Origin: Metallococcus carri
Lineage (GTDB): Bacteria; Actinomycetota; Actinomycetes; Actinomycetales; Dermatophilaceae
Direction: 5' to 3'
Assembly: GCF_011440275.1 (NCBI RefSeq)
Contig: NZ_JAAOIV010000003.1
Span: 1 to 64,000 of the forward strand
Length of the DNA stretch: 64,000 bases
Position numbers and translations under genes: made by a program. The stretch's first letter is position 1. Each line of letters opens with the position of its first letter. The notes beneath the pieces were generated by a model. The model did no database searches. It was not told the DNA's origin and saw only the letters and a list, made by a program, of their open reading frames with translations. Of this stretch, positions 44,901-52,642 are shown piece after piece.

Positions 44901-46079
44901 ATGAAGCGACAGCTCTCCGATGAGGACGCCGCCTTCCGTCAGCGGATGCGCGAGTTCTTCACGACCCAGGTCCCAGAAGACATCCGCACCCGATGGGCGG
45001 CCGGCGCCGAGGAGGGGATGGATGACCTGATCCGCCGCTCGCAGCAGCTGCTCAATGCCAACGGCCTCGCCGTGCCGGGCTGGCCGAAGGAGTGGGGCGG
45101 CCAGGACTGGTCCACCCTGCAGCGGCAGATCTGGCACGAAGAGATGCAGGCCGCGTCGGTGCCGCCGCCGCTGGCCTTCAACGCCAATATGGTCGGCCCG
45201 GTGATCGCGGCCTTCGGCAGCGAGGAGCAGAAGCAGCGCTTCCTGCCCGCCACCGCCAACCTCGACATCTGGTGGTGCCAGGGCTTCTCCGAGCCGGACG
45301 CCGGCTCGGACCTGGCCTCGCTGCGCACGACAGCGGTGCGTGAGGGCGACGAATATGTCGTCAACGGCCAGAAGACCTGGACGACCCTCGGGCAGTATGC
45401 CGACTGGATCTTCGCCCTCGTGCGCACCGATCCCAAGGCGCCGAAGAAGCAGATGGGCATCTCCTTCCTGCTCATCGACATGTTGACCCCCGGCATCACC
45501 GTGCGCCCGATCCAGTTGATCGACGGCGGCCACGAGGTCAACGAGGTGTTCTTCGAGAACGTCCGCGTGCCCGCCGACCAGCTCGTCGGCGAGGAGAACA
45601 AGGGCTGGGATTACGCGAAATTCCTGCTCGGCAACGAGCGCGTCGGCGTCGCCCCGGTCGGGTCGATCAAGCGCAAGCTCGCCGACGCCAAAACGTATGC
45701 CGCCTCCATCGCCACCCCGACCGGCACGCTGCTCGACGACCCGCTGCTGGCAGCGCGGATCGCCGAGCTCGAGACCGAGGTGATGGCACTGGACCTCACC
45801 GTGCTGCGGGTGGCCGCCAACTCCAAGGACGGCAAGCCCGACCCGGCCTCCTCGATCCTGAAGCTGCGCGGCAGCCAGCTGCAGCAGGACGTGCTCGAGC
45901 TGATCGTCGACATCGCCGGGCCGATGGGCCTGCAGTGGGCAGCCGGCGACGAATTGCCGGGCTGGGCAACGCATTCCACCCCGACCTACCTGAACTTCCG
46001 CAAGGCGTCGATCTACGGCGGATCCAACGAGGTCCAGCGGCAGATCATCTCCGGCGGCATCCTCGGACTGAAGGGCTGA
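44901..46079 (+). CDS. Acyl-CoA dehydrogenase (large subunit type)
   Basis: A 392-residue flavoprotein. The FAD/substrate region is WWCQGFSEPDAGSDLASLRT (about residue 125) and VNGQKTWTTLGQYADW. The C-terminal stretch is ASIYGGSNEVQRQIISGGIL. It oxidises an acyl-CoA at the alpha-beta bond, passing electrons to ETF. The next gene, three bases away, encodes a shorter dehydrogenase. Such tandem pairs in Actinobacteria form alpha2-beta2 enzymes for sterol side chains or branched acyl groups, so a mixed complex is likely by analogy. Confidence 0.92.
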   Translation: MKRQLSDEDAAFRQRMREFFTTQVPEDIRTRWAAGAEEGMDDLIRRSQQLLNANGLAVPGWPKEWGGQDWSTLQRQIWHEEMQAASVPPPLAFNANMVGPVIAAFGSEEQKQRFLPATANLDIWWCQGFSEPDAGSDLASLRTTAVREGDEYVVNGQKTWTTLGQYADWIFALVRTDPKAPKKQMGISFLLIDMLTPGITVRPIQLIDGGHEVNEVFFENVRVPADQLVGEENKGWDYAKFLLGNERVGVAPVGSIKRKLADAKTYAASIATPTGTLLDDPLLAARIAELETEVMALDLTVLRVAANSKDGKPDPASSILKLRGSQLQQDVLELIVDIAGPMGLQWAAGDELPGWATHSTPTYLNFRKASIYGGSNEVQRQIISGGILGLKG

Positions 46080-46082
46080 GAC

Positions 46083-47138
46083 ATGGACTTCACGATCGAC
46101 GACGAACAGCGGGCGCTGCGCGACGCGGTGCGCGATATGGCGAGCCGGTTCGCCCCGCCGGAGGAACGCGACAAGGTGCCGACCGGGCCGCGAGCCCACG
46201 ACGCCAAGGCGTGGACGGCGCTGGCCGAGATGGGCCTGCTCGGCCTGCCGTTCGCCGAGGACGCCGGCGGCATGGACGCCACTGCGGTCGAGGTGGTGCT
46301 GGCTGCCGCCGAACTCGGCAAGGCGCGCGTGCAGACGGCATACGGCGAAGCCCTCGTCGCGGCGTCCCTGCTCGCGGCGGCAGGTGACCAGAAAGCGTTG
46401 CTGGAGAAGGTGATCGACGGCTCGGCGCTGGTGCTGCCGGCCTTCGCCGAGCCCATGCGCGCGTGGGCGCCGCACGACCCGTCGGTGACGGCATCGGGCG
46501 GATCGCTCAGTGGTGTGAAGGCGCCCGTGCCGATCGCTGAGGTCGATGCTGTGCTGGTGACCGCCTGCGAGGGCGACCAGACCGGGGTCTACCTGGTCGA
46601 CTCGCCGCAGGTGTCCGATGGTGCGCTGAAGCTGGATGGCACCGCCGCCACAAAGCTCAACGTGAGCGCCGATGACCTTGACGCCGCACTCAACCTGGGC
46701 ATCGTCGCGCTCGCCGGTGAGGCGCTCGGTGCGATGGACGCCGCGCTCGCGATGACGGTGGACTACCTCAAGACGCGCAAGCAGTTCGGGGTGCCGCTGA
46801 TGACCTTCCAGACGCTGACCCAGCGCGCCGCCGACATGTACGTCAGTGTCGAACTCGCCCGCAGCACAGTGCTTTACGGCGCGATGACGCTGGCCGAGCG
46901 CCCGTCGGACAACGCGACGGCGTCCCGGGTCAAGGTGCTCACCGGTCGCACCGGCCGGCACGTTGGCCAGGAGGCGATCCAGCTGCACGGCGGCATCGGC
47001 ATGACCGCCGAATATGCCGTCGGGCACTACACCACCCGGCTCACCGCGATCGAGCACACCTTCGGTGACACCCGCTATCACCTGGGCCAGCTCGCCCGCG
47101 ACGTCAGCGACCACGCCGAGGTCGACGTCTTCGCCTGA
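46083..47138 (+). CDS. Acyl-CoA dehydrogenase (small subunit type)
   Basis: 351 residues, shorter than a usual acyl-CoA dehydrogenase, with a compact middle domain (about 120-190) that has lost most of the beta barrel FAD-contact motif. The C-terminal helical domain keeps DYLKTRKQFGVPLMTFQTLT and IQLHGGIGMTAEYAVGHYTT. This pattern fits the partner subunit of heterotetrameric enzymes. It starts three bases after the larger dehydrogenase. Which subunit carries the catalytic base was not determined. Confidence 0.9.
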   Translation: MDFTIDDEQRALRDAVRDMASRFAPPEERDKVPTGPRAHDAKAWTALAEMGLLGLPFAEDAGGMDATAVEVVLAAAELGKARVQTAYGEALVAASLLAAAGDQKALLEKVIDGSALVLPAFAEPMRAWAPHDPSVTASGGSLSGVKAPVPIAEVDAVLVTACEGDQTGVYLVDSPQVSDGALKLDGTAATKLNVSADDLDAALNLGIVALAGEALGAMDAALAMTVDYLKTRKQFGVPLMTFQTLTQRAADMYVSVELARSTVLYGAMTLAERPSDNATASRVKVLTGRTGRHVGQEAIQLHGGIGMTAEYAVGHYTTRLTAIEHTFGDTRYHLGQLARDVSDHAEVDVFA

Positions 47139-47191
47139 GGCGCCTCCTCGTCTGATCCAAGCCGCGGGGCGGAGCGCTCCGAACACCGGGT

Positions 47192-48760
47192 ATGGCCGCA
47201 CCGCTCGTTTCCCGTCCCGCTGCCGCGTTGTCCGGTGTCATCGCTGCCGGAGTCGGTATGGCGGTGGGTCACCTCGCCGCGGCGCTGACCGATCCTGCCC
47301 GCTCGCCGGTGCTGGCGGTCGGCGCCGAGGTGATTGACCGGACGCCAACTCCGTTGAAGGACTGGGCGATTCGCACCTTCGGCACCGCGGACAAGGCCGT
47401 GCTGCTCGGCTCGGTGACCGTCATGACGGTGGTCCTCGCGGCTGCGGTCGGGCTGCTCGCCCGACGGCGGCTTCGGTGGGGGCTGGCCGGCTTGATGCTG
47501 CTCGTCGCCCTCGCCGCAGCCGCCGTGCTGCGCCGGCCGGGTGCCGGTGTCAGTTGGTTGCTGCCCACAGCGCTGACCCTGATCGTCGGTGTCGTCGCAC
47601 TGCTCGGCCTGCTCGCGCTGGCCGGGCATCCCACAGCCGGTGCCGTCGTGTCCCGTGTCCGGCGCAGAGGAGGGGGCGCGGGCACGGCGGCACCTTCCCG
47701 GCGCGCCTTCGTTGCGGCTGCCGGCGCCGCGTCCGTGGTCGGTGCGGGCGGTGCCCTCGCCGGGGTGCGGCTGAGCTCCGCCGAGGACACGAGCGGGCTG
47801 GCGCTTCCGCGCGCGAGGCAACCGGCTCCCGGCATACCTGCGGGTCTGGAAGCCCAGGTGCGAGACCTCACTCCCCTGCGCACACCGAATGCGAAGTTCT
47901 ACCGGGTCGACACCGCGCTCACCGTTCCCTCGCTCGACCGCGATCGGTGGCGGCTGCGTATCGACGGCGACGTAGCGCACCCGATCACGTTGTCCTACAA
48001 CGAGATCGCTCGCATGGACCTGATCGAGCGCAACATCACGATGACCTGTGTGAGCAACGAGGTCGGCGGTTCGTATGCCGGGGGCGCGACCTGGCTGGGT
48101 GTCCGCACCCGTGACCTTCTCCGGCTGGCCGGGGTGCGGGCCGCAGGCGCCGAGCGACAGGTCTTGTCGACCTCGAGCGACGGCTTCACGATCAGCACTC
48201 CCCTCGAGGCGATGCTCGACGACCGGGATGCGTTGCTCGCGATCGGCATGAACGGCAAGGCGCTTCCCCGTGAGCACGGCTATCCAGCCCGGCTGGTGAC
48301 CCCCGGCCTCTACGGCATGCTCGGGTCGACCAAATGGGTGACCCGGCTGACCGTGACGACCTACGCGGCCAAGCGGGCCTACTGGACCCAGCGCGGCTGG
48401 ACGACCAATGGTCCGGTCAAGCCGTCGGCACGGATCGACCTCCCCCGAGGCCTCGCTCAGCTCGACCGCGGCATCGTCACGATCGGCGGCATCGCCTGGG
48501 CGCAACGCCACGGCGTGGTCGGCGTGCAGGTGTCGATCGACGACGGACCGTGGGTCGCTGCGACGCTCGGGCCGTCGGTCAATGTCGACTTCTGGCGGCA
48601 GTGGATCCACCGCTGGGATGCCCGCAAGGCAGCGCCGGGCCAGCACTCGGTGCGGGCGCGGGTGGTCTACGGCGAGGGGCAGGTGCAGTCGTCGGCCCGC
48701 GCGGGAGTCTTTCCCAGCGGGTCCAGCGGCATACAGGAACAGATTTTCTTCCTTCGCTGA
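47192..48760 (+). CDS. Membrane-anchored molybdopterin-dependent oxidoreductase (sulfite oxidase family)
   Basis: A 522-residue protein. Four hydrophobic helices occupy the first 165 residues, then a hydrophobic anchor (FVAAAGAASVVGAGGALAG), then the catalytic domain. The Mo-coordinating Cys is in ITMTCVSNEVGGSYAGGATW, and the C-terminal dimerisation domain follows (IAWAQRHGVVGVQVSIDDGP). The electron acceptor and substrate are unknown. ATG 47192 lies in GTATGGCC. In several actinobacteria this gene neighbours fasciclin and sigK/rskA genes. The fasciclin gene is next door here. Confidence 0.9.
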   Translation: MAAPLVSRPAAALSGVIAAGVGMAVGHLAAALTDPARSPVLAVGAEVIDRTPTPLKDWAIRTFGTADKAVLLGSVTVMTVVLAAAVGLLARRRLRWGLAGLMLLVALAAAAVLRRPGAGVSWLLPTALTLIVGVVALLGLLALAGHPTAGAVVSRVRRRGGGAGTAAPSRRAFVAAAGAASVVGAGGALAGVRLSSAEDTSGLALPRARQPAPGIPAGLEAQVRDLTPLRTPNAKFYRVDTALTVPSLDRDRWRLRIDGDVAHPITLSYNEIARMDLIERNITMTCVSNEVGGSYAGGATWLGVRTRDLLRLAGVRAAGAERQVLSTSSDGFTISTPLEAMLDDRDALLAIGMNGKALPREHGYPARLVTPGLYGMLGSTKWVTRLTVTTYAAKRAYWTQRGWTTNGPVKPSARIDLPRGLAQLDRGIVTIGGIAWAQRHGVVGVQVSIDDGPWVAATLGPSVNVDFWRQWIHRWDARKAAPGQHSVRARVVYGEGQVQSSARAGVFPSGSSGIQEQIFFLR

Positions 48761-48779
48761 AAATAGTTGTGCACCAGCG

Positions 48780-48808
48780 CAATCCGGCATGACGTCAGCG
48801 GCGAATAC
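48780..48808 (+). promoter_or_regulatory. SigK-like promoter of the fasciclin gene (candidate)
   Basis: CAATCC (48780-48785) and GCGAATAC (48801-48808) are separated by 15 bases. They resemble the mycobacterial SigK consensus CCATCC and CCGAATTA, which drives the fasciclin antigens MPT70/MPT83. The -10 lies 42 bases before ATG 48850. The match is partial and the spacing is one or two bases short. No sigK or anti-sigma gene is visible in the window. Confidence 0.4.
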
Positions 48809-48849
48809 CTGGTGTAAGCACTATCGACCAGGACTCAAGGAGTCACGCC

Positions 48850-49551
48850 ATGAAGACCCGCCTCGCCGCCAGCGCACTCGTGTTGACCACCTCGCTCGGG
48901 CTCGCTGCCTGCGGCTCCTCCTCCGACAGCAACGCCGGCGGCTCCGCCAGCGACACCTCGAGCAGCTCCTCGATGACCCCCTCCGACAGCTCGTCGTCGA
49001 TGAGCTCCGACAGCAGCTCCTCGACGAGCTCGGATTCCAGCTCGATGACCTCCAGCGACACCTCGATGGGCTCGGCTTCAACCAAGCCCTTCGGCGCCGG
49101 CTGTGCGGCGGTCCCGAAGGACGGCAAGGGGTCGTTCTCCGGCATGACCCAGGACCCGGTCGCCACCGCGGCCTCCAACAACCCGGTGCTGTCCACCCTC
49201 GTCACCGCGGTCAAGAAGGCCGGCCTGGTCGACACGCTGAACAACAGCAAGGACATCACCGTCTTCGCGCCGGCCAACCCGGCCTTCGACAAGATCCCGG
49301 CCGCCGACCTCAACAAGGTGCTCGCCGACAAGCCGGCGCTCACCAAGCTGCTGACCGGTCACGTCGTGCAGGGTCGGCTGACCCCGGCGCAGCTCGCCGG
49401 CACGCACAAGTCGCTGGCCGGCACCACGATCAATGTCACCGGCTCCGGTGAGACCTTCAAGGTCGACGGCAAGGCCTCGGTGATCTGCGGCAACGTGCAG
49501 ACCGCCAACGCCACCGTCTACATCATCGACACGGTGTTGATGGGCAAGTAA
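48850..49551 (+). CDS. Fasciclin domain surface lipoprotein
   Basis: A 233-residue lipoprotein. The signal peptide ends in LGLAAC (Cys about 21). A low-complexity linker of about 55 residues, mostly Ser with Asp, Thr and Met, leads to one fasciclin (FAS1) domain (about 85-233). The H1 motif is DITVFAPANPAFDKIP and the H2 motif region VVQGRLTPAQL. The family is adhesive or of unknown role on the actinobacterial surface. The ribosome site is AAGGAG. A good terminator follows. Confidence 0.92.
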   Translation: MKTRLAASALVLTTSLGLAACGSSSDSNAGGSASDTSSSSSMTPSDSSSSMSSDSSSSTSSDSSSMTSSDTSMGSASTKPFGAGCAAVPKDGKGSFSGMTQDPVATAASNNPVLSTLVTAVKKAGLVDTLNNSKDITVFAPANPAFDKIPAADLNKVLADKPALTKLLTGHVVQGRLTPAQLAGTHKSLAGTTINVTGSGETFKVDGKASVICGNVQTANATVYIIDTVLMGK

Positions 49552-49569
49552 GCCCTCACCCCCGGAGCA

Positions 49570-49615
49570 GTCCGCGGATGCGCGCGATCCATCGTGCGCA
49601 TCTGCGGACGCTTTT
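49570..49615 (+). terminator. Rho-independent terminator after the fasciclin gene
   Basis: The left arm GTCCGCGGATGCGC (49570-49583) pairs with GCGCATCTGCGGAC (49596-49609) over 14 bases with one G-U pair and a 12-base loop. GCTTTTGT follows, giving a run of four U. It begins 19 bases after the fasciclin stop. Strong stem plus U-run make this the clearest intrinsic terminator in the window. Confidence 0.85.
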
Positions 49616-49705
49616 GTCTGCGCGGGGTGCACCACGTCCCGAGGAGGGGGACACTGGAGGGGTGCAGCCCGCTCGGCGGGCGAGCCGCTGATCGAGGAGG
49701 ACGCC

Positions 49706-50566
49706 ATGATCGTCGTCGGTTTCAGCAACACTCCGGACTGCGAGCGCGCGCTCGCCTGGGCTGCCCACGAGGCCAAACGGCTCGACGAGGAACTCTTGGT
49801 CGTATCCGTCATGGCGCACCCGCGGTTCGTCGACGCGGGAGGCGCGGTGGTCCTCGACCCCACCGATCTCGAACAGGCTGCCGCGGATCTTGCCGAGGAG
49901 GGCGCACGTCAGGCCCGCGAGCGCGGGGTCGAGAAAGTCGCCACCCGCTCGGCGCTCGGCACCGTCGCCGAACAACTCGTCGACGCGGCGCAGGGAGCCC
50001 GGCTGCTGGTCATCGGCAGCCACGGCCGGTCGCCGTTGCTGTCCGCGCTGCTCGGATCGACGTCGTATGCCGTGTGTGCGCACGCCCCGTGCCCTGTCGT
50101 GGTGGTGCGCACCGAGGCTCCGAAGCCGGACGCCGACCGGCCCATCGTGGTCGGCGTCGACGGGTCGGAGCGCTCCTTGGTGGCGGCGGATTTCGCCGCG
50201 CGGGCGGCCGAGGCCACCGGAGCACCGCTGCATTGTGTTGTGGTGTGGTCGAATCCGGCCGCCTTGCTCGCGGCGTCCTCCTATCTCGACACCACCGGCC
50301 TGGCAATGGGCGACCAGTTGCGCGACTCCGCCCGCGTCACGGTCGAGGAGATCGCCGAGTCACTGCGCCGACAGCATCCATCGGTGACGATCACCGCAGA
50401 GGTGCTGGACGGCGACCCGGCCTCGACGCTGGCCGAGGCGTCCGCCGGCGCGGGCCTGTTGGTCACCGGCAGCCGGGGCCGCGGCGGTTTGCGCGGCATG
50501 ATGCTCGGCTCGGTCAGTCACGGCGTGCTGCACAACGCCAAGTGTCCGGTGGCCATCGTCCGCTAG
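49706..50566 (+). CDS. Universal stress protein, tandem UspA domains
   Basis: A 286-residue protein with two UspA domains (about 1-140 and 148-286). ATP-binding signatures occur in both: GSHGRSPLLSALLGSTS and GSRGRGGLRGMMLGSVS. Tandem Usp proteins in Actinobacteria are induced by hypoxia, starvation or nitric oxide. No dormancy regulator gene is adjacent. GAGGA lies before the ATG at 49706. The gene stands alone behind the fasciclin terminator. Confidence 0.93.
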   Translation: MIVVGFSNTPDCERALAWAAHEAKRLDEELLVVSVMAHPRFVDAGGAVVLDPTDLEQAAADLAEEGARQARERGVEKVATRSALGTVAEQLVDAAQGARLLVIGSHGRSPLLSALLGSTSYAVCAHAPCPVVVVRTEAPKPDADRPIVVGVDGSERSLVAADFAARAAEATGAPLHCVVVWSNPAALLAASSYLDTTGLAMGDQLRDSARVTVEEIAESLRRQHPSVTITAEVLDGDPASTLAEASAGAGLLVTGSRGRGGLRGMMLGSVSHGVLHNAKCPVAIVR

Positions 50567-50602
50567 TCACCGAACGCGGATTTGCTTGTGCTGCAGCCGT
50601 TT

Positions 50603-51466
50603 TCAGCGACCGAGCGCGTCCAGCTCTTCGTCGGTCAGCGTCAGTTCGGCGGCCGCGATGTTTTCCTCGAGGTGGGTCACCGAGGAGGTGCCGGGAATCA
50701 GCAGGATGTTGTCCGACCGCTGCAACAACCAGGCAAGGCCGACCTGGGCCGGCGTGCACCCACGGTCTGCGGCGACTCGTGCGACGGTGTCGTCCTCGGT
50801 GACCTTCGGCATACCGGGGAAGGCCGAGCCCAGGGGGAAGAAGGGCACATAGGCGACCCCGCGCTCGGCGCACAGCCGCAGCGTCGGCTCGTCGTCGCGC
50901 ATCAGTAGGTTGTAGGCGTTCTGCACGCAGACCGCGCCGGCGTCGAGGGCGGTGGCCGCCTGCTCGGTGGAGACATTGCTGACGCCGAAGGCTTCGAGCG
51001 CGCCCTCGTCGACGAGTTCGCGCATCGCGGCGAGCTGGTCGGCGAAGGGGTAGACCTCCTCGGCCGGGATCTCGTCGGCGGGCATCACCCGCAGGTTGAC
51101 GACCGGCAGCCGGTCGACGCCGAGCGCTTCGAGGTTGCGGCGCACGTCGGCCTTGAGCGTTTCGGGCGCCTGTGCGGGCAGCCAGCCGGCCTGGTCGTCG
51201 CGGCGCGCGCCGACCTTGGACACCAGCACGAGATCGTCCGGATAGGGCGCGAGCGCTTCGCGGATCAGCGCGTTGGCCACGTCCGGTCCGTAGAACTGCG
51301 AGGTGTCAATGTGGTTGACGCCCAACGCAATTGCGCGCTTGAGCACCGCGATCGCCTCGTCGTGGTCGCGCGGCGGGCCGAAGACTCCGGGGCCGGGCAG
51401 CTGCATCGCGCCGAACCCCATGCGGCGGACCTGGTGACCGGCAAGCGGGAAGGTGTCACTCGTCAT
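50603..51466 (-). CDS. Aldo/keto reductase family oxidoreductase
   Basis: A 287-residue TIM-barrel NADPH reductase. The catalytic Asp and Tyr lie in NHIDTSQFYGPDVAN (about residues 48-53) and the Lys in LVLVSKVGARRD (about 82). The position normally held by the catalytic His reads VVNLRVMP, with Asn in its place. This is also seen in YdbC-like reductases, so it is probably a subfamily trait. The substrate is unknown. ATG 51466 is chosen. An upstream start at 51496 has no support. Confidence 0.88.
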   Translation of the reverse strand: MTSDTFPLAGHQVRRMGFGAMQLPGPGVFGPPRDHDEAIAVLKRAIALGVNHIDTSQFYGPDVANALIREALAPYPDDLVLVSKVGARRDDQAGWLPAQAPETLKADVRRNLEALGVDRLPVVNLRVMPADEIPAEEVYPFADQLAAMRELVDEGALEAFGVSNVSTEQAATALDAGAVCVQNAYNLLMRDDEPTLRLCAERGVAYVPFFPLGSAFPGMPKVTEDDTVARVAADRGCTPAQVGLAWLLQRSDNILLIPGTSSVTHLEENIAAAELTLTDEELDALGR

Positions 51467-51483
51467 ACGTCCATCTTCGCGCG

Positions 51484-51903
51484 CTAGGCCGTCCACGGAT
51501 CCACCACCTCCACACCGGCCTCGACGAAGTCCTTAACGTTGCGGGTTGCCAAGGTGGCCCCGTGCGCCCGACATATGGCGGCGATCTGGGCGTCGGCCGT
51601 GCTGATCGGCAGGCCGGCGGACTGCCGCGCGGTAAGGATGCCCGCGTAGTGCGGCGCGGCAGCGGCATCGAAGGGCAGCACCGAACCGTCGTTCAGATAG
51701 GGCTCGAGCGCGGCGCTCACCTGCGCTCTCAGCGCACGACTTCGCCGGCCGGCGGGGAGTGCCTCCAATCCGGCCTGGAGTTCCGCGAGCGTGATCGCGG
51801 TGATGGCCACCTCGCCCGTGAGGGACTGGAGCCAATCGACCACGGCGGGGCTCGGCCGCGGGCGGAAGACTTCGGAGATGACGTTGGTGTCGAGGACGAT
51901 CAC
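51484..51903 (-). CDS. PIN domain toxin (VapC/FitB type)
   Basis: A 139-residue PIN nuclease. Acidic metal ligands are visible in MIVLDTNVISEVFRP (Asp5), ITLAELQAG (Glu about 41), and ISTADAQIAAICRAHG (Asp about 102), with ATRNVKDF at the end. It would cleave RNA when freed from its antitoxin. The GTG start overlaps the antitoxin stop (GTGA), so the pair is coupled. Length and motifs are closest to FitB-like toxins. Confidence 0.92.
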   Translation of the reverse strand: MIVLDTNVISEVFRPRPSPAVVDWLQSLTGEVAITAITLAELQAGLEALPAGRRSRALRAQVSAALEPYLNDGSVLPFDAAAAPHYAGILTARQSAGLPISTADAQIAAICRAHGATLATRNVKDFVEAGVEVVDPWTA

Positions 51904-52133
51904 GGCAGGTCCGCCGCGCGGGCGACATCCGCGCGCGGCGGCACGGCAAGGTCGCCGACTCCCCCGACCTCTCGCGCCGCGGCCAGCAGGGCCACGCCGA
52001 TATGCGGCCGGTCAGCGGCCTCGGTGAGAATCTCACGCACCTCCGCCTCCATGGACCGGCCGTGTCGCTTCGCCCGCGCGGCGAGGCTCTGCTTCACCGA
52101 CTCGTCCAGGCCGCGCACGATGATCGACGCCAT
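51900..52133 (-). CDS. Ribbon-helix-helix antitoxin (FitA type)
   Basis: A 77-residue protein beginning MASIIVRGLDESVKQSLAAR and continuing AKRHGRSMEAEVREILTEA, the ribbon-helix-helix of FitA-like antitoxins. The C-terminal third would wrap the PIN toxin. It neutralises that toxin and represses the operon. ATG 52133 is preceded by AAAGGGGCGAGG, a good ribosome site. ATG 52160 is an in-frame alternative. The open frame continues upstream to 52850 as a shadow of the VOC gene. Confidence 0.9.
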   Translation of the reverse strand: MASIIVRGLDESVKQSLAARAKRHGRSMEAEVREILTEAADRPHIGVALLAAAREVGGVGDLAVPPRADVARAADLP

Positions 52134-52184
52134 ACCTCGCCCCTTTCTGATATCGGTCATGATAGCTCGCCTAGTCTGCGGGTC

Positions 52185-52625
52185 ATGAGCGCGCGGATGA
52201 ACAACGTCGGGATCGTCGTCGAGGATCTCGATGCGGTGATCGCCTTCTTCGAGGCGCTCGGGCTGGAGCTCGAGGGCCGCACGGTGGTCGAGGGTGAGTG
52301 GGCCGGGCGGGTGACCGGGCTGCCCGGACAGCGTGTCGAGATCGCCATGCTGCGCACGGCCGATGGGCACGGCAAGCTCGAGTTGTCGCGTTTCCTGCAG
52401 CCCGCCGTTGCCGCCGATCATCGGCGGGCGCCGGTGAACTCGCTCGGGTATCTGCGAGTGATGTTCGAGGTCGACGATCTGGAGGCGACGCTGCAGCAGC
52501 TGGCCGCACACGGCACCGAATTGGTGGGCGAGGTCGTCCGCTTCGAGAACGTCTATCGGCTGTGTTACGTCCGCGGTCCCGAGGGCATCCTGGTCGGCCT
52601 GGCCGAGGACATCACCGCCTGCTAA
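52185..52625 (+). CDS. VOC (glyoxalase/dioxygenase) family protein
   Basis: A 146-residue protein with two beta-alpha-beta-beta-beta modules. The first is MNNVGIVVEDLDAVIAFFEALG. The second contains YLRVMFEVDDLEATLQQLAA and ends RGPEGILVGLAEDI. Metal-dependent members act as lyases, isomerases or dioxygenases. The substrate is not predictable. TAGTCT at 52172-52177 lies seven bases before the ATG, so the message may be leaderless. It is divergent from the FitAB-type module. Confidence 0.85.
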   Translation: MSARMNNVGIVVEDLDAVIAFFEALGLELEGRTVVEGEWAGRVTGLPGQRVEIAMLRTADGHGKLELSRFLQPAVAADHRRAPVNSLGYLRVMFEVDDLEATLQQLAAHGTELVGEVVRFENVYRLCYVRGPEGILVGLAEDITAC

Positions 52626-52642
52626 CGGCCGATCCACTAAGC

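Noticed and set aside
44667-47201. 844-codon open frame on the minus strand
   Set aside because: It lies opposite the two acyl-CoA dehydrogenases and has no domain. Only the dehydrogenases show family motifs.
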